64,000 nt of DNA from Bacteroidia bacterium (lineage in GTDB: Bacteria > Bacteroidota > Bacteroidia > B-17B0 > Aurantibacillaceae): assembly GCA_016787785.1 (NCBI GenBank), contig JAEUTO010000005.1, positions 434,001-498,000 on the forward strand. The letters are read 5' to 3'. This document shows positions 16,845-24,966 of the stretch, in pieces. The notes under the pieces are model-generated. The model did not search any database and was not told the DNA's origin. It saw nothing but the letters and a program-made list of their open reading frames with translations. Position 1 is the stretch's first letter, and each line of letters starts with the position of its first letter. The position numbers and the translations under genes were made by a program.

Positions 16845-17657
16845 TTGAAAAAACTGAACTATAAAAAAATCTTAATTACCGTTCTTTGGATTATTGCCAT
16901 TGCAGGCTTAACAAGTTCATGGGCTTTCGTTTCAAAAAGTGAAAGGAACATTGTTGCAAAAACGTTGAATATTTCTATTCATAACAACGATGAGAATTTA
17001 TTTTTGAGCGAAAAAGATATTACGAAATTCTTTAGCGAGCGAAAAGATTCAATTCTTCTCAATCAATACAAGAATATCAATATCCCGGAACTTGAAAAAA
17101 GCTTGAACTCACATCCTGCTATCGAAAATGCGGAAGTTGCTGCCGATATTAACGGAGAAGTTAAAATTGACATCACACAACGCACGCCTGTTTTACGGAT
17201 CATTAACCGCGACGGAGAAAGTTTTTACATTGATTCGCAAACAAAATTAATGCCGCTGAATGATAACTACTCGGCGCGGGTGATCGTAGCAAGTGGATTT
17301 ATTTACGAACCTTATTCAAGACGCTACCAATATTCGGTTGATCAGATAAAGGAAAGTAAAATGTACAGCGAGGTTAGTATGTTGGATGATATTTATGAAG
17401 TAGCAAATTTCATTAACCGCGATTCGGTGTTAGCCAATTTGGTTCACCAGATCTACGTTAACGAAGAAAAAGAAATAGAGCTCTTCCCCGCAATTGGCAA
17501 TCAAAAAATTGTTTTCGGCACAGCAACTGATGTAGCCGAAAAATTTAATAAACTAAAGTTATTTTATACAGAAGGCATGAACAAAGCCGATAGCTGGACA
17601 AAATACACGAACATCAATTTAAAATATAAAAACTTAGTAGTTTGTACTAAAAAATAA
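16845..17657 (+). CDS. ftsQ: cell division protein FtsQ
   Basis: The 270-residue bitopic protein has a short basic cytoplasmic tail, one membrane segment (about 8-28, ILITVLWIIAIAGLTSSWAFV), a POTRA-like segment (about 35-110, with SLNSHPAIENAEVAADINGE) and a periplasmic beta domain. It lacks strong primary-sequence signatures, but topology and position between murC and ftsA identify it. FtsQ recruits FtsB/FtsL to the septum. The start is TTG at 16845; an ATG start would lose the membrane segment. It lies 5 bp upstream of ftsA. Confidence 0.88.
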   Translation: MKKLNYKKILITVLWIIAIAGLTSSWAFVSKSERNIVAKTLNISIHNNDENLFLSEKDITKFFSERKDSILLNQYKNINIPELEKSLNSHPAIENAEVAADINGEVKIDITQRTPVLRIINRDGESFYIDSQTKLMPLNDNYSARVIVASGFIYEPYSRRYQYSVDQIKESKMYSEVSMLDDIYEVANFINRDSVLANLVHQIYVNEEKEIELFPAIGNQKIVFGTATDVAEKFNKLKLFYTEGMNKADSWTKYTNINLKYKNLVVCTKK

Positions 17658-17662
17658 AACTT

Positions 17663-19018
17663 ATGGAAAAAACAACAAATCAAGGCAACCCTAATTTAGC
17701 TTCAGAACTGGTAGTTGGAGTAGATATTGGAACAACTAAAATTGCTGCTATTGTTGGCCGTAAGAATGAATTTGGCAAAATTGAAATTTTAGGTATCGGT
17801 AAGTCTGAGTCACTTGGTGTAAACCGTGGCGTAGTTGTAAATATCGAACAAACGGTTGCCTCTATTAAAGCGGCCGTATCAATGGCTGCAGATAAAGCAA
17901 ACGTTGATATTGGTGAGGTAATTGTTGGTATCGCCGGACAACATATTAAAAGTATGCAACACCGTGGTATGATCATTCGTCAAAGTTTGGAAGATGAGAT
18001 CAACCAAAAAGATATTGATAATTTAATTGATAACATGCACCGTTTGGTGATGAGTCCGGGTGAAGAGATCATTCATGTTATTCCACAGGAATATATCATT
18101 GATAACGAATCGGGAATAAAAAATCCTATCGGGCATTCTGGAATTCGTTTAGAAGGAAATTTCCATATTATTACCGGGCAGATCTCTGCTGTAAAAAATA
18201 TTTTTAAATGTGTTACACGCGCAGGTTTAGAAACGGTTGACTTACATCTTGAGCCGTTGGCAAGTGCTGATGCTGTTTTAAGCGATGAGGAAAAAGAAGC
18301 AGGCGTAGTGTTGGTAGATATTGGTGGTGGTACAACTGACGTTGCTATTTTTTACGATGGCATTATCCGCCACACCGCAGTAATTCCTTTTGGTGGAAAT
18401 ATTGTAACGGAAGATATTAAAGAAGGTTGCGGCATAATTAAAGCGCAAGCTGAACAATTAAAAATGCGTTTTGGTTCTGCATTGTCACAAGAAAATCAAG
18501 AGAACGAAATTATTTCTATTCCGGGTTTACGTGGCCGTCCACACAAAGAAATTTCTGTGAAATTTTTAGCGCAAATTATCCAGGCGCGTATGGAAGAAAT
18601 TTTAGAATTCGTTCTATTCGAAATTAAAAGCTCTGGCTTTGAACGCAAATTAGCAGCAGGTATTGTTGTTACAGGTGGTGGCGCCTTATTAAAACATTTA
18701 CCACAGTTGGTAATGTTAACTACCGGTATGGATTGCCGTATCGGTACGCCAAATGAGCATTTAGCTGGTAACGATGATGAATTAAAAAATCCATTGTATG
18801 CAACCGGCGTTGGTTTGGTAATGAAAGGCATCGAAAAATACGAACGTGATTCTAAAAAAGGAAACAACTCTGTGAAAGTGGAAGTTGAATTAACGAACGA
18901 AGAATCAAAGAAAAAAGAAGCGAAAAAAATTGCCGGTCACTCTAAGAAAAAAATTGGAAGTTACTTTACCGATCTTATTGGCAGAACAAGAGATTGGATG
19001 AGCGATGATATTGAGTAA
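17663..19018 (+). CDS. ftsA: cell division protein FtsA
   Basis: The 451-residue actin-like ATPase tethers FtsZ to the membrane. Actin-fold motifs are visible: VGVDIGTTKIAAIVG (phosphate 1), the 1C subdomain text with VGIAGQHIKSMQH, VLVDIGGGTTDVAIF (phosphate 2) and AGIVVTGGGALLKHLP (adenosine). The C-terminus (RTRDWMSDDIE) is preceded by a Lys-rich linker (EESKKKEAKKIAGHSKKK) and could form the membrane-binding amphipathic helix. It begins 5 bp after ftsQ. Its stop is followed by a 7-bp-periodic array before ftsZ. Confidence 0.96.
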   Translation: MEKTTNQGNPNLASELVVGVDIGTTKIAAIVGRKNEFGKIEILGIGKSESLGVNRGVVVNIEQTVASIKAAVSMAADKANVDIGEVIVGIAGQHIKSMQHRGMIIRQSLEDEINQKDIDNLIDNMHRLVMSPGEEIIHVIPQEYIIDNESGIKNPIGHSGIRLEGNFHIITGQISAVKNIFKCVTRAGLETVDLHLEPLASADAVLSDEEKEAGVVLVDIGGGTTDVAIFYDGIIRHTAVIPFGGNIVTEDIKEGCGIIKAQAEQLKMRFGSALSQENQENEIISIPGLRGRPHKEISVKFLAQIIQARMEEILEFVLFEIKSSGFERKLAAGIVVTGGGALLKHLPQLVMLTTGMDCRIGTPNEHLAGNDDELKNPLYATGVGLVMKGIEKYERDSKKGNNSVKVEVELTNEESKKKEAKKIAGHSKKKIGSYFTDLIGRTRDWMSDDIE

Positions 19019-19060
19019 GAGTAAAGACTAACAACTAACAACTATTGACTAACGACTTTA
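19019..19060. repeat. heptad (7-bp) array between ftsA and ftsZ
   Basis: Six units in one phase begin directly after the ftsA stop: GAGTAAA, GACTAAC, AACTAAC, AACTATT, GACTAAC, GACTTTA. The consensus GACTAAC has the same CTAA core as the engB spacer. It is also the reverse complement of the TTA/GTC text of the array inside leuS. About 28 bp of AT-rich sequence remain before the ftsZ ATG. Confidence 0.65.
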
Positions 19061-19088
19061 TAAATTAATAACCCTTAAAAAAATAACC

Positions 19089-20669
19089 ATGATGCAATTC
19101 GAATTACCACAAGAAGACAGCTCTATCATTAAAGTGATCGGTGTTGGCGGCGGCGGAAGCAATGCTGTAAACCATATGTTCCGTTTAGGAATTAAGGGGG
19201 TAGATTTCATCGTTTGTAATACTGATAAGCAAGCTTTAGATAAAAGCCCTGTTCCTTTTAAAATTCAATTAGGCGAAATGTCTACTAAAGGTTTGGGCGC
19301 TGGCTCTATTCCTGATGTTGGCCGCGATGCCGCTTTAGAATCGATCGAAGAAATAAAAAAATATTTAGGTGCTAACACGCAAATGGTATTTATTACTGCC
19401 GGTTTAGGTGGTGGTACAGGTACCGGCGCAGCGCCAGTAATTGCAAGTGTTGCAAGAGAATTAGGAATCCTTACTGTTGGCATCGTTACTATTCCTTTTA
19501 CGTTTGAAGGAAAAAAACGTCGCGCACAAGCTGAAGCAGGTTTAGAAGAAATGAAAAAGTACGTAGATACTTTATTAGTTATTGGTAACGATAAATTACG
19601 CGAGATCTACGGTAACTTAAAAATGAGCGAAGCTTTTGAACATGCTGATGATGTATTAACAGGCGCTGCAAAAAGTATTGCAGAAATTATCAGTTTACAC
19701 ATGCACATCAATGTTGACTTTAACGATGTGAAAACTGTTATGAAAGATAGCGGTGTAGCTATTATGGGTTCTGCTATTGCAAGTGGCGAAAAACGCGCTA
19801 TTAAAGCAGTTGAGCAAGCATTAAACTCTCCTTTATTAAACGATAACGATATTAGTGGCGCACGTCACGTACTGTTAAATATCATGAGTGGTACGGATGA
19901 TATTGATATGGATGAGTTTGGTGAGATCACTGATTTTATTCAGGAAGCTGCCGGCGGAACTGCTGAATTAATTACAGGTTACGGTACTGATGCTTCGTTA
20001 GGAGATAATGTAAGTGTTACTATTATTGCTACAGGATTTAAATCAAAACAAACTACAGGTTTTGAGCCAATGAGCTTTAAAGATCGTAAGGTTGTAAATT
20101 TAGAAGAGAAAATTGAAACGCCTGTTACTGAAGTAAAACAAATTACTATCATTGATGAGATCCAGAATGCAGAACCTTTTGTATTTATAAAAGAAGAAAC
20201 AGAAACTCAGAAAGAAGTAAATATCATCACTTCAACAGATGAAACTACGAACGAAGATTTTACGGTGACTTCTATTACTGAAGAAACAAAAACGGTTACC
20301 AGTGAAGTAACTTCTTCTACAATTACAGAATTTACATTTAACGACGTTAACTCCGAAGAAACGCATACCATTTCAAACGAGAACAATAACGAGTCAACTG
20401 CTGAGCAGGATACTATTAGTAGAGAAGAGCAAATTAAATTAGCTCAGGATCGTATTCGTAAACTAAAAGAAATTACGCTTAAAATGAAAAGCCCTGAAGG
20501 TTTGGCAGCCTTAGAAAAACAAACGGCTTTTGAACGTAAAAATATAAATCTTGAAAACAAAACACACAGCACTGAATCAAATGTGTCGAGATTTACTTTA
20601 AGCGAAGGTGATGACAAGAAAATTGAAATTCGTCCAAACAATTCATTCTTGCATGACAATGTTGACTAG
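19089..20669 (+). CDS. ftsZ: cell division GTPase FtsZ
   Basis: The 526-residue tubulin homologue forms the division ring. The GTP-binding loop is LGGGTGTGAAPVI (GGGTGTG 107-113), with IGVGGGGSNAVNHM at the N-terminus and the T7 loop HINVDFNDVK (about 206-215) that activates hydrolysis. The core ends near residue 320. A long Thr/Glu-rich disordered linker of about 180 residues follows, then a conserved Bacteroidota-type tail (RPNNSFLHDNVD) that should bind FtsA. The family is usually 320-400 residues in other phyla; the long linker explains the size. ATG 19092 is an alternative start. It is the last gene of the cluster, with a strong terminator after it. Confidence 0.97.
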   Translation: MMQFELPQEDSSIIKVIGVGGGGSNAVNHMFRLGIKGVDFIVCNTDKQALDKSPVPFKIQLGEMSTKGLGAGSIPDVGRDAALESIEEIKKYLGANTQMVFITAGLGGGTGTGAAPVIASVARELGILTVGIVTIPFTFEGKKRRAQAEAGLEEMKKYVDTLLVIGNDKLREIYGNLKMSEAFEHADDVLTGAAKSIAEIISLHMHINVDFNDVKTVMKDSGVAIMGSAIASGEKRAIKAVEQALNSPLLNDNDISGARHVLLNIMSGTDDIDMDEFGEITDFIQEAAGGTAELITGYGTDASLGDNVSVTIIATGFKSKQTTGFEPMSFKDRKVVNLEEKIETPVTEVKQITIIDEIQNAEPFVFIKEETETQKEVNIITSTDETTNEDFTVTSITEETKTVTSEVTSSTITEFTFNDVNSEETHTISNENNNESTAEQDTISREEQIKLAQDRIRKLKEITLKMKSPEGLAALEKQTAFERKNINLENKTHSTESNVSRFTLSEGDDKKIEIRPNNSFLHDNVD

Positions 20670-20697
20670 GAGTTTTTAGGTGTCCTCAATATACGAT

Positions 20698-20731
20698 AAT
20701 GCGGTTCAGGTTTGGACCGCATTATTTTTTT
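20698..20731 (+). terminator. Rho-independent terminator after ftsZ
   Basis: AATGCGGT (20698-20705) pairs with ACCGCATT (20716-20723). Two more pairs (TC with GG) extend the stem to 10 bp with a loop AGGTTT, and seven Ts follow (20725-20731). It lies 28 bp after the ftsZ stop and marks the end of the dcw transcript. The convergent gene ends at 20740, just beyond. Confidence 0.9.
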
Positions 20732-20739
20732 GCCATTAA

Positions 20740-21297
20740 TTATTTGGCAAAATTAATTTGTAAAACTGTTTCTTTATAAGCATCCAGCGCTTTTATTTCT
20801 TTCATGATCTTAGCTTCCCATTCCCGCTGTTTATCGCCATTCATAGAGCCATCTGTTTCTTCATCATAAAGGTCCTGGTATTTATCCATGGCTTTATCAT
20901 TTGCATCATATAACGTTTCTACTTTTGATTTAAGGTCTTCATAAGAAGTGAATTTAGTTTCTTTAATTTGTTTGCGGAGCTTACGCGCATATAACTCTAC
21001 AATGTCGAAATGTTTTTGCTCATGCGCTAACACTTGGTCGTTTATCCAGCTTGTTTTTTTCCAGGAGCTTTGGGTAAAAAATACGGCCTTAATTTCAACC
21101 GAATTCTTAGTTACTTCTTTCAAAATATCATAACTGGTAGAAGCGGCAGCAAAACGCTTTTCGGGTTTGCCTTTAAAATCATCCCAGGTTAAAGGGCGTT
21201 CTAATTTCCAGGAGATCTTTTCTTTCTCATCTTCGGGCTTAAATGAAAAGGAAAATAAAGAAGCAATAACTACTGCGAATATTATTTTAAAATTCAT
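20740..21297 (-). CDS. DUF922-type secreted protein, putative zinc metalloprotease
   Basis: The 185-residue protein has a signal peptide (about 1-20) and the DUF922 opening RPLTWDDFKGKP (34-45). It also carries HEQKH (H92-H96), which fits the HExxH zinc site, with the sequence HFDIVELYARKLRKQI continuing the helix. Family proteins are predicted secreted zinc-dependent proteases without a known substrate. It is convergent with ftsZ. A palindrome GTATCA...TGATAC lies immediately in front of the ATG. The third zinc ligand is not obvious, so activity is inferred. Confidence 0.72.
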   Translation of the reverse strand: MNFKIIFAVVIASLFSFSFKPEDEKEKISWKLERPLTWDDFKGKPEKRFAAASTSYDILKEVTKNSVEIKAVFFTQSSWKKTSWINDQVLAHEQKHFDIVELYARKLRKQIKETKFTSYEDLKSKVETLYDANDKAMDKYQDLYDEETDGSMNGDKQREWEAKIMKEIKALDAYKETVLQINFAK

Positions 21298-21317
21298 GTA
21301 TCAGTTTTTTTTGATAC
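21298..21317 (-). promoter_or_regulatory. palindrome abutting the start codon of the DUF922 gene
   Basis: GTATCA (21298-21303) and TGATAC (21312-21317) are exact reverse complements separated by 8 nt (GTTTTTTT). The inner edge touches the ATG (21295-21297). In mRNA this would put a short hairpin where a ribosome lands. It could equally be an operator. Confidence 0.4.
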
Positions 21318-21410
21318 AACAAGTTAAGAAAAAAAGATTGAATCTTATTTCTTATAACATTTTTTAAACTAATTCTTTGTTAAATAAACTGAGGAGAATT
21401 TTTCCTGCTC

Positions 21411-21632
21411 CTAGGCCGTGTCTCGTTCCAGCATTTGGTTGATGTGGCAGTGGCCGCTAATACTGCGATAAACTAAATAACCACCAATAAGGGATTTTAA
21501 CATCGAGGTAACCGGCTTATCCTTAGCGTTATTTATGCCCGAGATCAGAAATAAAGTCCCGGTAATTAATGATTGTGTGCGCTCTAAGTCGCTAACATTT
21601 ACGCTTGTATCTGATAAATTCAATTTTTCCAT
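21411..21632 (-). CDS. small membrane protein, DUF2892/YgaP-like
   Basis: The 73-residue protein contains two short hydrophobic stretches (ITGTLFLISGI, about 23-33, and MLKSLIGGYLVYRSISG, about 44-60) and ends in GHCHINQMLERDTA. The NVSDLERTQSLITG start and the YRSISGHC(H)IN end match the pattern of DUF2892 inner-membrane proteins (NxxxxER..., ...YRGxTGHCPxY). Function is unknown; some relatives carry rhodanese domains, absent here. A palindrome overlaps its start codon. The gene is flanked by low-coding sequence on both sides, so I assume a single-gene transcript. Confidence 0.6.
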   Translation of the reverse strand: MEKLNLSDTSVNVSDLERTQSLITGTLFLISGINNAKDKPVTSMLKSLIGGYLVYRSISGHCHINQMLERDTA

Positions 21633-21653
21633 GATCTTTTTTATTAAAGATCA
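21632..21653 (-). promoter_or_regulatory. palindrome overlapping the start of the DUF2892-like gene
   Basis: TGATCTTT (21632-21639) and AAAGATCA (21646-21653) are exact reverse complements around a 6-nt loop. The inner T is the first base of the start codon. The arrangement resembles the one at the next gene downstream (21298-21317), although the sequence differs. Confidence 0.4.
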
Positions 21654-21691
21654 CGCAAAAGTTATGCCTAATGAAATGGTTAAGATAAAAC

Positions 21692-21769
21692 GTCATTGCG
21701 GCCTCGAGCAGGAATCTCAGTACTCAACAGATCTTAAGTACTCAGATGCTGAATCAAGTTCGGCATGAC
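21692..21769. repeat. REP-like dispersed repeat element downstream of leuS
   Basis: The 78-bp stretch starts GTCATTGC and ends GCATGAC, near-perfect inverted ends. It contains GATGCTGAATCAAGTTCGGC and two direct copies of AGTACTCA (21719-21726 and 21738-21745). Its base composition is more GC-rich than the surroundings. Intergenic elements with GTCATTGCG at one end and a CTGAA...TTC(A/G)GCATGAC end are, as I recall, common in Bacteroidota genomes. No second copy is in this window, so the repeat status is inferred. Confidence 0.5.
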
Positions 21770-21784
21770 CAGTAGTTTATTTGA

Positions 21785-24700
21785 CTAAATCACAATATTT
21801 ACGATCTTTTTTGGCACTACAATTATCTTCTTCGGTGTTTTACCTTCAAGATATTTTTGTACTTCTTCTCTGCTCATTACTTCTTTTTCAATTTCTGCAG
21901 AAGTTAATGTTGCAGGAAGTTCAATGTTCAAACGCATTTTACCATTGAAAGAAATAGGATAAATAAAACTGTCGTCCACCAAATACTCTTCGTTATGCAT
22001 TGGGAAAGTAGCAAGGGCAATACTTCCGCTATGACCTAATTTTTCCCAAAGCTCTTCGGTAATGTGTGGCGCGTAAGGCGACAAACAAATTACCAATGGT
22101 TCTAAGATCGCACGCTTGTTACATTTTGCCTCTGTTAATTCATTCACGCAGATCATAAAATTACTCACCGAGGTATTAAAAGAAAAACGCTCAATATCTT
22201 CTGTAATTTTTTTAATGGTTTTGTGCAATGTTTTTAGTTCAGCTTTTGTTGGCGCTTCATCGCTCACATTAAAAACGCCCTCCCCCGTCGCTTGCGCGAC
22301 ACCCCCTCCGGAGGGGGACAAATAGAACAAGCGCCACAATTTTTTTAAGAAGCCCGCAACACCTGTGATGCCATTTGTATTCCATGGTTTACTTTGCTCT
22401 AACGGACCTAAGAACATTTCGTATAAACGTAAAGTATCTGCGCCAAATTTTTCGCCAATATCATCAGGAGAAACAACATTCCATTTTGATTTAGACATTT
22501 TTTCTACTTCATTAAAAGTAGTAAATTGAAAATCTGGAACATTCGTAATTTCTTTTCCCGCAAAATCAAAATATTTTCCATTGTAATAATAATTTTCATC
22601 AGATATAAAAACAGTTAATTTTGCTTCATTAATCCAATCAGTATATCTTTTAATATCAAGTTTGTTTTTCTCAACAAAATCTATCGGAACATTAGCGGAA
22701 TACAAAGAATGAAAAGTACTATTTATATAGTTCTTCATATTTGTATTGATTAAAATATCAGAATAATTTTTTGGCAATACAACATTTATATACTTATCAT
22801 CAATGATAAGAGAAGCAGGTTGCCCTAAATTTTCTCGATTTTCGCCGAATATGGTCGAAGGTTGATGAGTAGCTAATTTATACACTTTTTCAGAAGTCCC
22901 CTGTATCATCCCCTGGTTAATTAATTTCCGAGCAGGCTCATCAATATTAATATGGCCAAGGTCTTTTAAAAATTTTGTCCAGAAGCGTACGTATAGTAAA
23001 TGCCCGGTGGCATGTTCGCTGCCGCCAATGTATAGATCAACTTGTTTCCAGTAGTCTGTTAATTTTTTTGATGCAAATTCCGAACCGTTATGCGCGTCCA
23101 TATAACGTAAAAAATACCAGGACGAACCAGCCCAGCCGGGCATGGTGCTGTGCTCGTAATCATATTTTCCGTCTTTTTTCCAGGATGAGGATGCACGCGC
23201 CAAAGGAGGCTCACCATCTTCGGTTGGTAAATATTTATCTACTTCTGGCAATACTAAAGGCAATTCAGAATCTTTTAAAGCGTAAGGAATTCCATCTTTA
23301 TAATAAATAGGTATTGGTTCGCCCCAATAACGTTGTCTGCCAAATACAGCATCACGCAAACGGTAGTTTGTTTTTCCTTTGCCAATTTTTTTATTTTCAA
23401 TTTCTGCAATTGCTTTTTTAATAGCTGCTTTTACATCTAAGCCATTTAGAAAATCAGAGTTAATTAATTTCCCTTCTTTTTCGCCCCATGCTTCTTTATC
23501 AAAATCATGTTCTTTAGTTGGTTCAATAACCTGCGGTAATGCCAAACCAAAATGTTTTGCAAATTTATGGTCACGCTCATCGTGCGCAGGGACTGCCATT
23601 ACAGCGCCTGTACCATAACCCGCCAACACATAATCACCAACCCAAATAGGAATTTGTTTTCCTGTAAATGGATGTTCTACATAAGAGCCGGTAAACACAC
23701 CTGATATTTTTGTAACATCTGCTTGTCGTTCGCGCTCGCTACGATTTTTAGATTTTGTAACGTAATCTTCAACGGCTGTTTTATTTTCTGCTGTTGTTAA
23801 TGATGGAACTAGATCATGCTCCGGTGCTAATGTTACAAACGAAACACCAAATATGGTATCGGGACGTGTTGTGAATACTTCTATTTCATCTGTCGTTAGT
23901 CTTGAGTCGTTAGTCTTGAGTCCCGCATCTTGTATTTTAAATTTCAATGAAGTTCCTTCAGAACGTCCTATCCAATACCTCTGCGATTCTTTTAAACTTT
24001 CTGTCCAGTCTAAAGTATCCAAACTCTCCAACAAACGTTGTGCATAAGCAGTAATGCGCATGCTCCATTGTTTCATTAATTTTCTTTCTACCGGGTGACC
24101 GCCACGTTCACTCACACCATCTTTTACTTCATCATTGGCTAATACGGTTCCTAAAGCAGGACACCAATTTACATAAGCTTCGCCCAAATAAGCAATGCGG
24201 TAATGCATTAAGGCGTCTGACTTTTCTTTTTCAGAGAACGCTTTCCAGTCTGCCGCAGAAAATTGTTTTGTATCCTCATCGCAAACAGCATTTATTTTTG
24301 AATTACCATTTGCTTCAAATTCTTTTATTAAAGTAGAAATATCTTCCGCCTTATTTGAATTGTTATTGTACCAGGAATTAAATATTTGAATAAAGATCCA
24401 TTGCGTCCATTTATAATATTCCGGATCAGATGTTCTTACTTCACGGTCCCAATCGAAACTAAAACCGATCTTATCCATTTGTTCGCGGTAGCGGTTGATG
24501 TTTTGTTCGGTTGTAATTTTTGGATGTTGTCCTGTTTGTATCGCATACTGTTCTGCGGGCAAACCAAAACTATCATAGCCCATTGGATGCAATACATTAA
24601 AACCTTTGTGGCGTTTGTAACGTGCCATGATATCCGAAGCAATATAACCAAGCGGATGGCCAACATGCAAACCTGCACCCGAAGGATATGGAAACATATC

Positions 24701-24808
24701 CAACACATAATATTTTGGTTTTGTAGAATCGTCTGAAGCCTTAAATGGTTCTTCTTTAGCCCAGTAGGCCTGCCATTTTTTTTCTATCTCGGTAAAATTG
24801 TATTCCAT
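21785..24808 (-). CDS. leuS: leucyl-tRNA synthetase LeuS with three extra loops
   Basis: The 1007-residue class I synthetase charges tRNA-Leu. The signature HVGH (48-51) and KMSKS (770-774) are intact. The CP1 editing region ([28 protein letters not shown]) and [14 protein letters not shown] with [11 protein letters not shown] are present. It is longer than flavobacterial relatives as I remember them. Three stretches look like additions: residues 292-306 (from a 7-bp array), about 646-668 ([18 protein letters not shown]) and 830-844 ([14 protein letters not shown], from two GC-rich palindromes). All are in frame and at loop positions, so the enzyme is probably functional. It has its own consensus promoter (24846-24876). 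Confidence 0.95.
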   Translation of the reverse strand: MEYNFTEIEKKWQAYWAKEEPFKASDDSTKPKYYVLDMFPYPSGAGLHVGHPLGYIASDIMARYKRHKGFNVLHPMGYDSFGLPAEQYAIQTGQHPKITTEQNINRYREQMDKIGFSFDWDREVRTSDPEYYKWTQWIFIQIFNSWYNNNSNKAEDISTLIKEFEANGNSKINAVCDEDTKQFSAADWKAFSEKEKSDALMHYRIAYLGEAYVNWCPALGTVLANDEVKDGVSERGGHPVERKLMKQWSMRITAYAQRLLESLDTLDWTESLKESQRYWIGRSEGTSLKFKIQDAGLKTNDSRLTTDEIEVFTTRPDTIFGVSFVTLAPEHDLVPSLTTAENKTAVEDYVTKSKNRSERERQADVTKISGVFTGSYVEHPFTGKQIPIWVGDYVLAGYGTGAVMAVPAHDERDHKFAKHFGLALPQVIEPTKEHDFDKEAWGEKEGKLINSDFLNGLDVKAAIKKAIAEIENKKIGKGKTNYRLRDAVFGRQRYWGEPIPIYYKDGIPYALKDSELPLVLPEVDKYLPTEDGEPPLARASSSWKKDGKYDYEHSTMPGWAGSSWYFLRYMDAHNGSEFASKKLTDYWKQVDLYIGGSEHATGHLLYVRFWTKFLKDLGHINIDEPARKLINQGMIQGTSEKVYKLATHQPSTIFGENRENLGQPASLIIDDKYINVVLPKNYSDILINTNMKNYINSTFHSLYSANVPIDFVEKNKLDIKRYTDWINEAKLTVFISDENYYYNGKYFDFAGKEITNVPDFQFTTFNEVEKMSKSKWNVVSPDDIGEKFGADTLRLYEMFLGPLEQSKPWNTNGITGVAGFLKKLWRLFYLSPSGGGVAQATGEGVFNVSDEAPTKAELKTLHKTIKKITEDIERFSFNTSVSNFMICVNELTEAKCNKRAILEPLVICLSPYAPHITEELWEKLGHSGSIALATFPMHNEEYLVDDSFIYPISFNGKMRLNIELPATLTSAEIEKEVMSREEVQKYLEGKTPKKIIVVPKKIVNIVI
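22277..22319. repeat. GC-rich double palindrome inside leuS
   Basis: Two adjacent palindromes occur within the coding sequence: GTCGC-TTGC-GCGAC (22287-22300) and the perfect 16-mer CCCCCTCCGGAGGGGG (22302-22317). The local GC content is about 75 percent in a gene of about 38 percent. They encode the extra loop at residues 830-844. Palindromic CCCTCCGGAGGG units are typical of intergenic REP-like repeats in Bacteroidota, as far as I recall. Confidence 0.65.
23892..23933. repeat. heptad (7-bp) array inside leuS
   Basis: Six units in phase on the plus strand: GTCGTTA, GTCTTGA, GTCGTTA, GTCTTGA, GTCCCGC, ATCTTGT. The first two units are duplicated exactly. On the coding strand this reads GACTAAC/GACTCAA-type text, the same as the array after ftsA. 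Six units are 42 bp, i.e. 14 codons, so the reading frame is kept. It encodes the extra loop [12 protein letters not shown] in front of EVFTTRPDT. Confidence 0.65.
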
Positions 24809-24845
24809 GTAATTTAAAGTGCTTTTTTGTTTAATAAACAGGTTA

Positions 24846-24876
24846 CAAAGATAAGATTTTAGAGGGCTTTGGCAAA
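24846..24876 (-). promoter_or_regulatory. leuS: leuS promoter, full Bacteroidota consensus
   Basis: On the minus strand TTTG (24876-24873) is followed by 19 bp and then TATCTTTG (24853-24846), an exact match to TTTG-N19-TAnnTTTG. Transcription should start near 24839, about 30 nt before the leuS ATG at 24808. Confidence 0.8.
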
Positions 24877-24966
24877 TGCAAGTTTATTAGGCAATTCTTC
24901 GCTTTTATAACGTAATAAGGGGACTTTGTAATTCCGAATTAACGGTAAATATATAAAAAGAGCTAT

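Noticed and set aside
21535-21768. A 77-codon plus-strand frame running through the DUF2892-like gene and the repeat element
   Set aside because: It runs antisense to a better-supported gene and then through a repeat with inverted ends; the protein text has no family likeness.
21785-24808. leuS as a pseudogene because of its inserts
   Set aside because: All inserts keep the frame, the HVGH and KMSKS motifs and editing-domain text are intact, and the promoter is a perfect consensus.
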